This document shows, in pieces, positions 44,945-53,610 of a DNA stretch of 64,000 nucleotides. Origin of the DNA: Gemmatimonas groenlandica (GTDB lineage: Bacteria > Gemmatimonadota > Gemmatimonadetes > Gemmatimonadales > Gemmatimonadaceae). A model generated the notes under the pieces. It searched no databases, was not told the origin of the DNA, and was given only the letters and a program-made list of their open reading frames with translations. A program made the position numbers and the translations under genes. The stretch is taken from positions 5,022,001 through 5,086,000 of the forward strand of contig NZ_CP053085.1 of NCBI RefSeq assembly GCF_013004105.1, written 5' to 3'. The number at the start of each line of letters is the position of its first letter. Within the stretch, counting starts at the first letter, position 1.

Positions 44945-46734
44945 TGTCTCGCATTGTCCGCTTTACCGCCGCGCTCTCGATCTGTGCCGGCACGCTGACG
45001 GCGCAGGAACCGCCCCGCGCGCCGCGCCCGGCCCGCACGCCCGTTGCACCGGCACCCGCGCCGACGCCGCGAACGGCACCGACACCCGCCACGGCGCCGA
45101 CACCGTCGGTGTGGTCGATGGATGGCGCCTTCATGGATCCCATGTGGCGTGCTGACATCGAACGCGAAGCCTCGCGTGCGGCCCGGGCTGGCGCGGAAGC
45201 GGCACGCGCCGGCATGGACGCGGCGCGCATGTCAATGAATATCGATCGCGACGCGATTCGCGCTGACGTCCGCTCCAGCATGGCGGCGATCGCACCGATG
45301 GTCGAGATGAGTGCGCTCGCCGCGGTGGACGGCGTGGTAAATCTGACTGGGCTCGCTGGTCTGTCCGCATCACGGTCGCGCAGCTATCGCACCGAGGCCC
45401 CAGAAGCATGGGCGCAGGCCGATCCCGCCGACTCGCTCTATCGTGAAGCGCGCAAGGCGCTCTCGAGCGATGCGTATCGCAAAGCGGCCGACATGTTCAA
45501 TCAGATCTGGCGCCGGTATCCGAATAGCGCCTACACGCCGGACGCCTACTACTGGCAGGCGTTCGCGCTGCAGCGCCTCGGCGGCGACCAGAACATCGCG
45601 GAGGCACTTTCTACACTTGACACGCAGGCGCAGAAGTTCCCGAAGGCCGCTACTCGCGGCGATGCCGCCGCTCTCCGCGCGCGCATGCAAGGCGTGCTGG
45701 CGCGTCGTGGTGATCAGGCGATGGCCTCCACGCTGATGGGCCGCGCTGACAGTGCCACGCGGGATGGCTGCCCGCGCGCCAACGACGACGAACGCATCGA
45801 TGCGCTGAATGCGGTGACACAGATGGACGCCGACAAGGCGATGCCGATCCTCAAGAAGGTGCTGGCGCGTCGTGAAGCGTGCACGCAGCAGCTGCGTCGC
45901 ACGGCGGTGTGGCTGGTTGCCTCGCGCAAGCAGCCGGAAGCCGCCGAGATCCTGATGAACGTGGCGAAGTCGGATCCGGACAAGGAAGTGCGCGAACAGG
46001 CGGTGTTCTGGATGGCCAACGTGCCCACTGACGAAGCTACCGGCATGCTGATCGACCTCGCGCGCCGCGGCGACGATCTCGACCTGCGCAAGCGTGCGGT
46101 GTATGCGCTGTCGAGGTCGAAGCAGCCGCGGGCCGCGACGACGTTGCGTGAGATCGCGCTCGATGGCAGCTCGCCCATGGAACTGCGTGGCGATGCGATG
46201 CAGTGGTACATGTCCGGCGCCGGTCGTAGCGCCGATGAGAACATGTCGTTCCTGAAGGACATGTACGGCAAATCCGACGAGCAGCAACTCAAGATGCGCG
46301 TGTTGTCGCAGATCGCGTCGCGCCGCACCGAAGAGTCGCGGGATTTCCTGGTGGCGCTGGCGACGAATCAGCGCGAGTCGTTGGACGCGCGTCGGACCGC
46401 GGTGTCGATGCTCAGCAGCGTGGGCTTCAGCTCGGTGCGGTACACCACGAGCGCGCAGGGCACGCCCAACGTCGTCAGCAGCAACACCGGTGCCTCGGCC
46501 GCCAACATCGTGGCGCAGCTCACCACGATCTACGACAAGAGCCCCGATCTCGAGATTCGTCGCCAGGTATTGAGCTCACTCGGCTCCATGCGCGACAACG
46601 CCGGCATCGACAAGCTGATCGACGTGGCGCGTAACGAAAAGAATCTCGAGCTGCGCAAGGCCGCCGTCAGCATGCTCACGCGCACCAAGGATCCGCGCGC
46701 GCTGGCGTTGCTGCAGGAGATCATCGACCGATGA
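44944..46734 (+). CDS. Secreted TPR/HEAT-repeat protein of the sigma operon
   Basis: A 596-residue exported protein. Signal peptide (TAALSICAGTLTAQ), a Pro/Ala/Thr linker, a helical segment rich in Ala/Arg, a TPR-like part (DSLYREARKALSSDAYRKAA) and then a long run of HEAT-like helical pairs (KSDPDKEVREQAVFWMANV; GDDLDLRKRAVYALSRSK; KNLELRKAAVSMLTRTKD). Its ATG shares the last A of the anti-sigma stop (TGATG). Likely a periplasmic protein-binding scaffold for the sensing side of the sigma system. Confidence 0.85.
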   Translation: MSRIVRFTAALSICAGTLTAQEPPRAPRPARTPVAPAPAPTPRTAPTPATAPTPSVWSMDGAFMDPMWRADIEREASRAARAGAEAARAGMDAARMSMNIDRDAIRADVRSSMAAIAPMVEMSALAAVDGVVNLTGLAGLSASRSRSYRTEAPEAWAQADPADSLYREARKALSSDAYRKAADMFNQIWRRYPNSAYTPDAYYWQAFALQRLGGDQNIAEALSTLDTQAQKFPKAATRGDAAALRARMQGVLARRGDQAMASTLMGRADSATRDGCPRANDDERIDALNAVTQMDADKAMPILKKVLARREACTQQLRRTAVWLVASRKQPEAAEILMNVAKSDPDKEVREQAVFWMANVPTDEATGMLIDLARRGDDLDLRKRAVYALSRSKQPRAATTLREIALDGSSPMELRGDAMQWYMSGAGRSADENMSFLKDMYGKSDEQQLKMRVLSQIASRRTEESRDFLVALATNQRESLDARRTAVSMLSSVGFSSVRYTTSAQGTPNVVSSNTGASAANIVAQLTTIYDKSPDLEIRRQVLSSLGSMRDNAGIDKLIDVARNEKNLELRKAAVSMLTRTKDPRALALLQEIIDR

Positions 46735-47537
46735 ACGCCACGACGAAGGGCATCGCGCTCGCGATCACGCTCGTGCTCTCGTCGTCGCTCGCCGGTTCAC
46801 CCGCACGGTCTCAGTCACTCGGCTCGCGCATCGACGCGGTGCGCGATGGCCGGGTGCGCCTGACCTTCGCGGCACGGAGCGGGGTGTGCGGCAACGGCAA
46901 CAGCTGGTATCGCTCACGCGACGGCGGACGGTCGGGGCAGTTCAACGGCATGTGGAACGGCGGCAACGACGTCGAGAACAACTGTGAGCAGGGGCCGGTG
47001 CGCGTGGTCGTCGTGCGCGAGGCGGGCGACACGAAGGAGATCCGCACGTACGTCGGTGGCCGCTGGCGCGCCGACACCGGGATCACCGACCTCGGGGCCG
47101 TATCGGCGGTCGCCGCCGGCACCTGGCTTCTGAGGCAAGCCGAGCGCGGTGCTGACCGGCCGTCGCGTGGCGCACTCACCGCTGCCACGCTCGCCGATTC
47201 GGTGGATGCAGCCGCCACCCTGCTGCGTATCGCCAAGGATGACTCACGCAGTCAGGATGTGAAGTCGAGCGCCGTGAACTGGCTCGGCGAAGTGGTCGGC
47301 GAGCGCGTGTCGAGCACGCTCGATTCGATTGCGTACGAACCCGGTGATCGCGAACTGCGTCGCACCGCGATCAACACGATCAGCCGGCGCCCCGCCGACG
47401 AAGCGGTACCGGCGTTGATCAAGATGGCCGAGTCGCTGCCCGACAAGGAACTGCGCCGCACGGCGGTGCAGGCGCTGGCCAGGAACAAGGATCCACGGGC
47501 GATGGCGTGGATCGCGGGGAAGGTGGGGAGCCGGTAG
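46731..47537 (+). CDS. Secreted HEAT-repeat protein, last gene of the sigma operon
   Basis: A 268-residue exported protein overlapping the previous gene by 4 bases. After the signal peptide (LAITLVLSSSLAGSPARS) comes an N-terminal domain with two cysteines (SGVCGNGNSWY; ENNCEQG) that could form a disulfide, a central VGGRWRADTGITDLG, and C-terminal HEAT-like repeats (GDRELRRTAINTISR; PDKELRRTAVQALAR). Probably the partner of the larger HEAT protein. Confidence 0.82.
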   Translation: MNATTKGIALAITLVLSSSLAGSPARSQSLGSRIDAVRDGRVRLTFAARSGVCGNGNSWYRSRDGGRSGQFNGMWNGGNDVENNCEQGPVRVVVVREAGDTKEIRTYVGGRWRADTGITDLGAVSAVAAGTWLLRQAERGADRPSRGALTAATLADSVDAAATLLRIAKDDSRSQDVKSSAVNWLGEVVGERVSSTLDSIAYEPGDRELRRTAINTISRRPADEAVPALIKMAESLPDKELRRTAVQALARNKDPRAMAWIAGKVGSR

Positions 47538-47543
47538 GCGGTA

Positions 47544-47669
47544 AACTGCCAACTGCCGAGGAAGCAGGAGGGAGGGTATCAGGGTGGAGAAAGCAGGACC
47601 CACGCGCGGTGATCCTGCACCCTCCTTCCTGACACCCTCCCTCCTGCTTCCTAAGCAGTTGGCAGTTTC
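47544..47669 (+). repeat. Long intergenic inverted repeat, copy B of the 130-bp family
   Basis: AAACTGCCAACTGC (47544-47557) and GGAAGCAGGAGGGAGGGT (47561-47578) pair perfectly with 47656-47669 and 47635-47652. Compared with copies A and C the arms differ on both sides in a matched way (CTGC/GCAG here, CGGC/GCCG there). Centre contains CACGCGCGG. Lies between the HEAT operon and the M24 peptidase gene. Confidence 0.93.
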
Positions 47670-47708
47670 CAAATCCGGCGGCATACTACCGCACCCCAAC
47701 CCGCCCCC

Positions 47709-49025
47709 ATGTCCCGTTGCCGCCTCATCGCCGCGGCGCTGTTCCTCAGCGCCTCCGCCGCTTCCGCCCAAGCCCCGGCCGAGCCGGCGCGTGTGCGCTG
47801 GGAACGCCAGTGTCAGATCCGCAAAGACAAGTTCGACAAGATCCTGCCGCGGGCGATGCGCGAGAATGGCGTCGACATGTGGATCGTGATGCAGAAGGAG
47901 AATCAGTTCGATCCCATGTACGAGGATCTCGGTCGCGGATACGTGGGCAGTGTGGGCTACTACATCTTCACCGATCGCGGCGGCGATCGCATCGAGCGCG
48001 CGGCGATCGGTGTGAGCGGCTATCTGCTGGAGCAGTGCAAGGTGTACGACATCGTGCGCGGCTTCGCTCCGCTCAAGGCGTTCATCGCCGAGCGGAATCC
48101 GAAGAAAATTGCGCTCAACATGTCGGAAGAAGTCGGGGCGGCCGACGGGCTCTCCAAGACATCGTACGATCGACTCGTGAAGGAGATCGGTCCCGAGTTC
48201 GCGTCGCGGGTGGTGTCGGCCGAGAAGGTGGTGAGTGACTATCGCTCTGGCTTTACCGCATCGCAGATGGTGGCGCTTGGCGAAGCGGGGGAGATCTCGC
48301 GTCGCATCGCCGAACGGGCGTTGAGCAACGAGGTGATCACGCCGGGTGTAACGACGCTGGAAGATGTGGCGTGGTGGATGATGGATCAGCTGCAGCAGCG
48401 CGCACTGGGTTCATCGTTCGATATGCCGTCCGTGTACATCACCGGCCCGAAAGGCATCGAGGCGACGAGCACCGATCGCATCATTCAGCGCGGCGATCTG
48501 CTCATCATCGACTGGGGTGTGGGCTATCTGAACGTGTGGACCGACGTGAAGCGTATGGCCTACGTGCTGAAACCCGGCGAGACGGCGGTGCCCAAGGGTA
48601 TTCAGACGGCGTTCGATAACGCGCTCAAGGTGCGCGATGTCATTCGACGCACGATCCGCCCGGGACCGACGGCTGGTGACATGGTCGAGCAGCTGAAAAC
48701 GGAGATCGTGAAGTCCGGCTTTCGCATGCAGGGCGCGTTCAACGAAGTGACCAACGACAACCAGGTCGAGGTCATGTTCGGTTGCCACTCCGTGGGCGAT
48801 CGCGGCCACGGCGCCGGCCCGTCGATCGCGTGGTTCAATCCGCGGCAGATGACGTTCGCGATCAAACCGTACAACCCGTTCTCCATCGAGCTGTTCGCGT
48901 GGACGCCGAACCCCGACTGGGGAGGCGCGAAGGTGCGCATCCCGCTCGAAGACGATGCCATCGTGACCGAGCGCGGTGTGGAGTGGCTATATCCGGTGAA
49001 TCAGAGAGTGTGGCTCATTAAGTAG
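47709..49025 (+). CDS. Secreted M24-family metallopeptidase (Xaa-Pro aminopeptidase-like)
   Basis: A 438-residue pita-bread-fold protein with signal peptide (LIAAALFLSASAASAQ). The N-terminal domain (to about 180) is creatinase-like; the catalytic half has the five metal ligands in order: Asp in LLIIDWG, Asp in NVWTDVK, His in GCHSVGD, Glu in SIELFAW and Glu in VTERGVEWL. Probably removes N-terminal residues next to proline in the periplasm; substrate unknown. Confidence 0.9.
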   Translation: MSRCRLIAAALFLSASAASAQAPAEPARVRWERQCQIRKDKFDKILPRAMRENGVDMWIVMQKENQFDPMYEDLGRGYVGSVGYYIFTDRGGDRIERAAIGVSGYLLEQCKVYDIVRGFAPLKAFIAERNPKKIALNMSEEVGAADGLSKTSYDRLVKEIGPEFASRVVSAEKVVSDYRSGFTASQMVALGEAGEISRRIAERALSNEVITPGVTTLEDVAWWMMDQLQQRALGSSFDMPSVYITGPKGIEATSTDRIIQRGDLLIIDWGVGYLNVWTDVKRMAYVLKPGETAVPKGIQTAFDNALKVRDVIRRTIRPGPTAGDMVEQLKTEIVKSGFRMQGAFNEVTNDNQVEVMFGCHSVGDRGHGAGPSIAWFNPRQMTFAIKPYNPFSIELFAWTPNPDWGGAKVRIPLEDDAIVTERGVEWLYPVNQRVWLIK

Positions 49026-49031
49026 ATCGTT

Positions 49032-49159
49032 AACGGCCAACGGCTTAGGGGGCAGGAGGGAGGGTGTCAGGGGGGAGAACGCAGGAAACGACGCGCGTGC
49101 GCCGTCCTGCGTCCTCCTTCTTGATTCCCTCCTCACTGCCCCCTAAGCCGATGGCCGTT
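49032..49159 (+). repeat. Long intergenic inverted repeat, copy C of the 130-bp family
   Basis: The arm 49032-49055 (starts AACGGCCAACGGCTTAGGG) pairs with 49136-49159 at 23 of 24 positions; inside, ACGCAGGA (49079-49086) pairs with TCCTGCGT (49105-49112). Lies between convergent genes. Same plan as copies A and B. Confidence 0.93.
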
Positions 49160-49178
49160 TCGGTCCAGCGTTTTCGCA

Positions 49179-49649
49179 CTACTCGCTGTACGACCCGTTC
49201 AACTCCAGCGCCCACGTAATCGGCATGTTCGGGTCGAGCGAGTCACGCACCGAGCAGTACTTGGTGACCGCCAGCTCGATGGCCCGTTCGGCGTGCACGC
49301 GCTCCACGCCCGCGCCGATGATACGGTAGACCAGATGGATCTTCGTGATGCGGCTCGGCGTGCCGGCGAAGCGCTCACCGACGACCTCGACCGACAGCGC
49401 GCTCATGGGCGTGCGGCGCTTGGTCAGAATGTCGACCACGTCGACGCCGGTGCAGCCGGCCAGCGCACAGAGCAGCGTATCGACCGGTGACGGGCCCTGT
49501 TTGCCACTCGAATCCATCGTGATGGCGGGACCACCCGATGAGCGGACGCCTTCGAACACGTGATCGCCCGACCAGGTGACCTGTACTGTGGCCGGTGGCT
49601 TGCCGGCGACCGGCATCGCGGTGGTGTCCTTCAGCTGCTCTTCGCTCAT
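49179..49649 (-). CDS. OsmC-family peroxiredoxin-like protein
   Basis: A 156-residue OsmC/Ohr-fold protein that reduces organic hydroperoxides with cysteine thiols. The first active Cys lies in CALAGCTGVDV and the second in VTKYCSVRDSL. Length fits. It starts with the last A of the sulfurtransferase stop (TAATG), so the two are co-translated; both handle reactive sulfur or peroxide chemistry. Confidence 0.9.
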   Translation of the reverse strand: MSEEQLKDTTAMPVAGKPPATVQVTWSGDHVFEGVRSSGGPAITMDSSGKQGPSPVDTLLCALAGCTGVDVVDILTKRRTPMSALSVEVVGERFAGTPSRITKIHLVYRIIGAGVERVHAERAIELAVTKYCSVRDSLDPNMPITWALELNGSYSE

Positions 49650-50554
49650 TATGGCTTCTCCCCTTGGCGAATAGGTGCGCGCACGGCGTTGCCCCACTCC
49701 GTCCACGACCCGTCATAGTTGCGAACCTTCTCGAAGCCCAGCAGGTACGTCAGCACGAACCAGGTGTGCGAGGAACGCTCGCCGATCCGACAGTACGTGA
49801 CCACGTCATCGCCCGGAGCGAGTCCGAGTTCGCCCTCGTAGATGGCCCGCAGTTCGGCGGCCGTTTTGAAGGATCCGTCGGCCGCCGCGGCGCGCGCCCA
49901 CGGCATGCTGCGGGCGCCGGGAATGTGGCCGCCGCGCAATGTGCCTTCCTGCGGATAATCGGGCATGTGCAGCTTCTCGCCCGTGTACTCCTGCGGAGAA
50001 CGCACGTCCACCATCGGCTTGCCGGACTGCATGTGCACCCGCGTCTCGTCGATGAACGCGCGGATGGAACCATCGTTGCGTTCGCGCGCCGCGTACGCGG
50101 TGGCCGGAAATGACGGTACATCGGTGGTGGTCGGACGGTCTTCCGCCAGCCATTTGGCGCGACCGCCATCCAGCACCACCGCGTTGTCGAACCCGAACAG
50201 CTGGAAGACCCAGAACGCGTACGTGGCCCACCAGTTGTTCTTGTCGCCATAGAAGACAACGGTCGTCGTCTCGTCGATGCCCTTGGCGCGCAGCAACGAT
50301 TGGAAGGCGTCTCGAGCGAGATAATCGCGCTCGACCTGATCGTTCAGGTCGATGTGCCAGTCCAGCTTCTGCGCGCCGGGGATGTGCTCCACGCTGTACA
50401 GCAGTACGTCTTCGTTGCACTCGAGCAGGCGCAGCGACGGGTGGTCGAGGTGCGCCGCCAGCCAGTCGGTGCTGACAAGGCGCTCCGGGTGCGCGTAGCC
50501 TTTGGCGGCGATGCGCGGATCCGGCGTATCGGGCAGTGCGGAAATTGGGGACAT
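49649..50554 (-). CDS. Thiosulfate/3-mercaptopyruvate sulfurtransferase, two rhodanese domains
   Basis: A 301-residue protein with an inactive N-terminal rhodanese domain and an active C-terminal one. The active loop is [12 protein letters not shown] with the persulfide Cys, a form common in SseA/CysA-type enzymes. Start at MSPISALP (50554); it is divergent from the RMD1-like gene by 74 bases. Makes persulfide for sulfur transfer or detoxification. Confidence 0.93.
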   Translation of the reverse strand: MSPISALPDTPDPRIAAKGYAHPERLVSTDWLAAHLDHPSLRLLECNEDVLLYSVEHIPGAQKLDWHIDLNDQVERDYLARDAFQSLLRAKGIDETTTVVFYGDKNNWWATYAFWVFQLFGFDNAVVLDGGRAKWLAEDRPTTTDVPSFPATAYAARERNDGSIRAFIDETRVHMQSGKPMVDVRSPQEYTGEKLHMPDYPQEGTLRGGHIPGARSMPWARAAAADGSFKTAAELRAIYEGELGLAPGDDVVTYCRIGERSSHTWFVLTYLLGFEKVRNYDGSWTEWGNAVRAPIRQGEKP

Positions 50555-50628
50555 GTATGGACGCTAGCGACTTGCGCGTTGGGTGGCGAGGGGCGGTGCC
50601 CGCCAGTCGCGACGCGCTAGATTGCAGA

Positions 50629-51732
50629 ATGCTCACCGTACTCGGATCCGCCATCGCGTATCGATTGTTCGATGTGGGATACGCCATTGATCTTGAGGGC
50701 GCGCTCGCCCTGCTGGCGGCCAGCGCGCCCGATCGTGTCCGTCCCGTTCGTGGCGAGGGGCAGGCGCTCCAGATCAGCAATCCGCCCGTCACGGTATCGC
50801 TCGGCAGCGACGTGCTCGTGGTCGACGAGACGGCCCATGACGTAGAGCTCTCGGCGCGAGTCTTCGACTTCGGTGTCGTCTCGCTGCGCGTGCGGATCCG
50901 CCCGCCGGCGGCCTGTTCCTGGGAGCAGTTCACGGCGTTCGGACAGCGGCTCGAGCACCACCCCGGGATCAACACCCTGGTGCAGACTCAGCTGCAGCTG
51001 ATCTGTGAGCGCATGCGGCCGGCCATCGAGCGGCCGGCGGTGGCCGCCGTGCACGAGGATTACACGGTCTTCCGCATTACGCACATCACCGACGACCAGG
51101 GCACGCCGCTGTCGGCGGCGGCGCTGGCCTCACTGGACGTCGTGCCGCTGCTGCTCAATGAAACGCGCCCGCTCAGCGCCGAGGCCCGACGCGAGTTGCT
51201 GCCGCACCGGTTCACGTACTACGGTGACGACCTCGCCTTGCTGACCTGGGAGAACGCCCTCGTCGTTGAGCCGCGCGAGGAGGATACCGACCTCCAGTAC
51301 ATCCTCGAGTTCGCGAATGCGCAGCTGCTCGAACTGCGCTACTACGACGCGCAGCTCGATGCCGAGCTCCCCAGACTCTATGACGCCATCGAAGCGGCAC
51401 GCGCGCGCCGATCGGTCTTTCCCGGCCGGCGGTTCGCCGCCCTGCTGTCACGCCTGCAGGCGCAGGTGGCGGATTCCACCGAGCTGGTGGAACGGGTAGA
51501 GAACGCCCTCAAGGTCACCGACGATGTGTATCTGGCCCGCGTGTATTCCGCCGCACTCGAACTGTTCCGTGGCCGCGCGTGGCGGGCTGGGATCGATCGC
51601 AAACTGGCCATTCTGCGGGAGACTTACGCGATGTTGAACAGCGAGGCGCAGGCGCACCGGAGCGAAACGCTGGAAATCGCCATCGTGGTGCTGATCGTCG
51701 GCGAGCTGGTCATGGCGGTCCTGCGAGGCTGA
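50629..51732 (+). CDS. RMD1/DUF155-family protein
   Basis: A 367-residue protein matching the RMD1/YagE (DUF155) plan: an N-terminal alpha/beta part, a long helical middle (VEPREEDTDLQYILEFANAQ; LKVTDDVYLARVYSAALELF) and a C-terminal membrane anchor HRSETLEIAIVVLIVGELV. Yeast members act in mitochondrial and sporulation functions; bacterial roles are poorly known. Start at MLTVLGSA by comparison with the family's N-terminus. Confidence 0.82.
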   Translation: MLTVLGSAIAYRLFDVGYAIDLEGALALLAASAPDRVRPVRGEGQALQISNPPVTVSLGSDVLVVDETAHDVELSARVFDFGVVSLRVRIRPPAACSWEQFTAFGQRLEHHPGINTLVQTQLQLICERMRPAIERPAVAAVHEDYTVFRITHITDDQGTPLSAAALASLDVVPLLLNETRPLSAEARRELLPHRFTYYGDDLALLTWENALVVEPREEDTDLQYILEFANAQLLELRYYDAQLDAELPRLYDAIEAARARRSVFPGRRFAALLSRLQAQVADSTELVERVENALKVTDDVYLARVYSAALELFRGRAWRAGIDRKLAILRETYAMLNSEAQAHRSETLEIAIVVLIVGELVMAVLRG

Positions 51733-51756
51733 AGCGCAGCGCGATAGTTTAGTTCG

Positions 51757-52095
51757 ATGCAAAGCAGCCGATTACCCGAGATGGAGCGGTACACCCGGCA
51801 CGTGCTGGTCTGTACTGGGAACTTTTGCGGCGAGAATCGCGCCGGCCGCGCGATCTACGCGCGACTGGCATCGCTGCTGCAACGCGAAGGACTGCTGTTC
51901 GGCGCCACGCGCGTGAAGCGCAGTGAAGCGCCCTGCCTTGGCGTCTGCACCGGCGGTCCCATTGTCGCGGTGTACCCGGAGGGCGTCTGGTATGCCGGTG
52001 TCACGTTCGAGCTGCTCGAGCGCATCGTACTCGAGCATTTGAAAGACGGACGCGTTATCGAGGAAGCCGTATTTCATCGAATGACGGCCGAGTAA
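51757..52095 (+). CDS. Thioredoxin-like [2Fe-2S] ferredoxin
   Basis: A 112-residue protein with the four cysteines of the thioredoxin-fold [2Fe-2S] type: VCTGNFCGENRAG and CLGVCTGGP. Such proteins carry electrons or act in Fe-S handling. Start ATG 51757; MERYTRHVLVC 24 bases later is an alternative. It ends just before a hairpin shared with htpX. Confidence 0.88.
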   Translation: MQSSRLPEMERYTRHVLVCTGNFCGENRAGRAIYARLASLLQREGLLFGATRVKRSEAPCLGVCTGGPIVAVYPEGVWYAGVTFELLERIVLEHLKDGRVIEEAVFHRMTAE

Positions 52096-52103
52096 GGCGT
52101 ATG

Positions 52104-52153
52104 AAGTACGGGGTAGGGAGTACTCCTGACCCCGTACTCCCTACTTCGTACTT
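52104..52153 (+). repeat. Palindrome between convergent genes, overlapping the htpX stop
   Basis: AAGTACGGGGTAGGGAGTAC (52104-52123) pairs with 52134-52153 at 18 of 20 positions, loop of 10. The right arm encodes the last residues and stop of htpX. It may end both transcripts. Confidence 0.8.
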
Positions 52154-52980
52154 AGCATTTGTAACGCCGCGACGCGCTCTTCCGTCGGCGGGTGCGTGCT
52201 GAACAGCTTGCTCGCGCCTCGCATGCTGAACGCCGCCAACGGGTTCACGATCGCCAGCGGCGCCGCGCTCGGCGACACCTGCATCGGAATACGACGCGCA
52301 CCGTTCTCCAGCTTTACCAACGCACTGGCCAGCGACAGCGGACGGCCGCTGATCTCGGCGCCCACCGCGTCGGCCTTGAACTCGCGCTGACGACTGATCG
52401 CGAACTGGATCAGCATCGCCGCGATCGGCGCCACGATCAACATCGCGATGCCAGCGATCGGATTGCTGTCCTCGTCGTCGCTGCGTCCACCGAAGAAGAA
52501 GGCGAACTGCGCGAGGTTGCTAATGGCGCCGGCCATGGTGGCCGCGATCGTCTGCAGCAGCATGTCGCGATTCTTGATGTGTGCGAGCTCGTGCGCGAGC
52601 ACCCCTTCGAGTTCGTCCTTCGACAGCGTGCGCACGATGCCTTGGGTCACGCACACGACGGCATTCTCCGGATTGCGGCCGGTCGCGAACGCGTTGGCCT
52701 GTTCCTGGGGCGCAATGGCGACGGTCGGCATGGGCAGCCCGGCGCGCTGACGCAGCCGATCCACCATCTCGTACAGCTCCGGCGCCTCGGTGGCCGTGAC
52801 GACCTGCGCGCCATAGGAGCGCAGGACCATCGTCGACGAGCCCCAGTACATGAAGAGGTTCATCGCGGCCGACATCAGCAAGGCGATGATCGCACCCGTG
52901 CCGCCGCCGAGCGATTGCCCGATAGCGACCACCAGCGCGGTCAGTCCAGCCATAAGCACGAACACCTTGACGTTATTCAT
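52141..52980 (-). CDS. htpX: Protease HtpX (M48)
   Basis: A 279-residue membrane metalloprotease that degrades misfolded inner-membrane proteins. Two N-terminal membrane segments, zinc motif LAHELAHIKNRD, a further pair of membrane segments near 155-200, and the Glu ligand in FKADAVGAEIS. Typical length. The AT-rich region above the start contains TTGTGGTACAA, a small palindrome that might bind a regulator. Confidence 0.95.
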   Translation of the reverse strand: MNNVKVFVLMAGLTALVVAIGQSLGGGTGAIIALLMSAAMNLFMYWGSSTMVLRSYGAQVVTATEAPELYEMVDRLRQRAGLPMPTVAIAPQEQANAFATGRNPENAVVCVTQGIVRTLSKDELEGVLAHELAHIKNRDMLLQTIAATMAGAISNLAQFAFFFGGRSDDEDSNPIAGIAMLIVAPIAAMLIQFAISRQREFKADAVGAEISGRPLSLASALVKLENGARRIPMQVSPSAAPLAIVNPLAAFSMRGASKLFSTHPPTEERVAALQMLSTK

Positions 52981-53024
52981 CTATCGTTCTCTTGGGTCGG
53001 TTCTGAAATTGTGGTACAACAAAA

Positions 53025-53104
53025 AGGCGAGTCCTCGCGCACGACGCGCACCAGATGCGCCGATGAGGGCGAAGTGATGTGTTCCGTGTACGACGGTCTC
53101 GCCT
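53025..53104 (-). ncRNA. Possible structured RNA or terminator region downstream of the HNH gene
   Basis: On the minus strand AGGCGAG (53104-53098) pairs with CTCGCCT (53031-53025), enclosing an inner hairpin (GCGCATCTGGTGCGC), and is followed by TTTT. It lies between the HNH gene and htpX. It could be the HNH terminator with a long loop or a small RNA; no known RNA family was recognised. Confidence 0.3.
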
Positions 53105-53124
53105 GACGACTGCATCCGGCGTGG

Positions 53125-53556
53125 CTACTCCCCTTCGGTGTCCTGCGCTCCGTCCGTTCTTGGCTGGCACGGAGGGTCCTGCTGCTGTAAAAGTTCAGCG
53201 ATGGCCTCGGAGCTGCGCAGCCCCCGGATCCCCTCCACGAGCTCCGTTGAGGCAACCACCACGCCCCGGCGCTCAAGCTCCTCGGCCACCGCTTTCAAGT
53301 GTCTCGCATGTACATACCGCGCGAACTTGAAGAAGTTCCGTCGGGCCTCCGGCGACTCCGCAAGGAAACGGGGGAGGGAATGGCTTCCCTTGCGCGTGTT
53401 GCAGCCCCTACAGGCGGTCACTACGTTGCCGTATGACCCGTCGCCGCCGCGCATCCGCGGCTGGACGTGGTCTACGCTGAGAGCGTCCGGTTCGTGCACG
53501 AGCCCGCAGTACACACAGCGGAACTCGTCTCGCGCGAAAATCTCGAAGCGGTTCAC
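53125..53556 (-). CDS. HNH endonuclease domain protein
   Basis: A 143-residue HNH nuclease. Core: RDEFRCVYCGL, ALSVDHVQPRMRGG and ACRGCNTRKGS, with two zinc CxxC pairs and the DH and N residues of the active site. The C-terminal helical tail has LKAVAEELERRG. The GTG start at 53556 is the first sensible one; upstream codons run into the divergent gene. No mobile-element or toxin partner is visible except the small divergent gene. Confidence 0.85.
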   Translation of the reverse strand: MNRFEIFARDEFRCVYCGLVHEPDALSVDHVQPRMRGGDGSYGNVVTACRGCNTRKGSHSLPRFLAESPEARRNFFKFARYVHARHLKAVAEELERRGVVVASTELVEGIRGLRSSEAIAELLQQQDPPCQPRTDGAQDTEGE

Positions 53557-53610
53557 CCGGTTCTGCCTGTCATCACCACTCCTGTGAATCTCCCGGATCG
53601 CGGTCGTCGC

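Noticed and set aside
53025-53104. tRNA gene
   Set aside because: Seven-base closing stem only; no T-loop GGTTCGAATCC, no normal D-arm and no anticodon arm.
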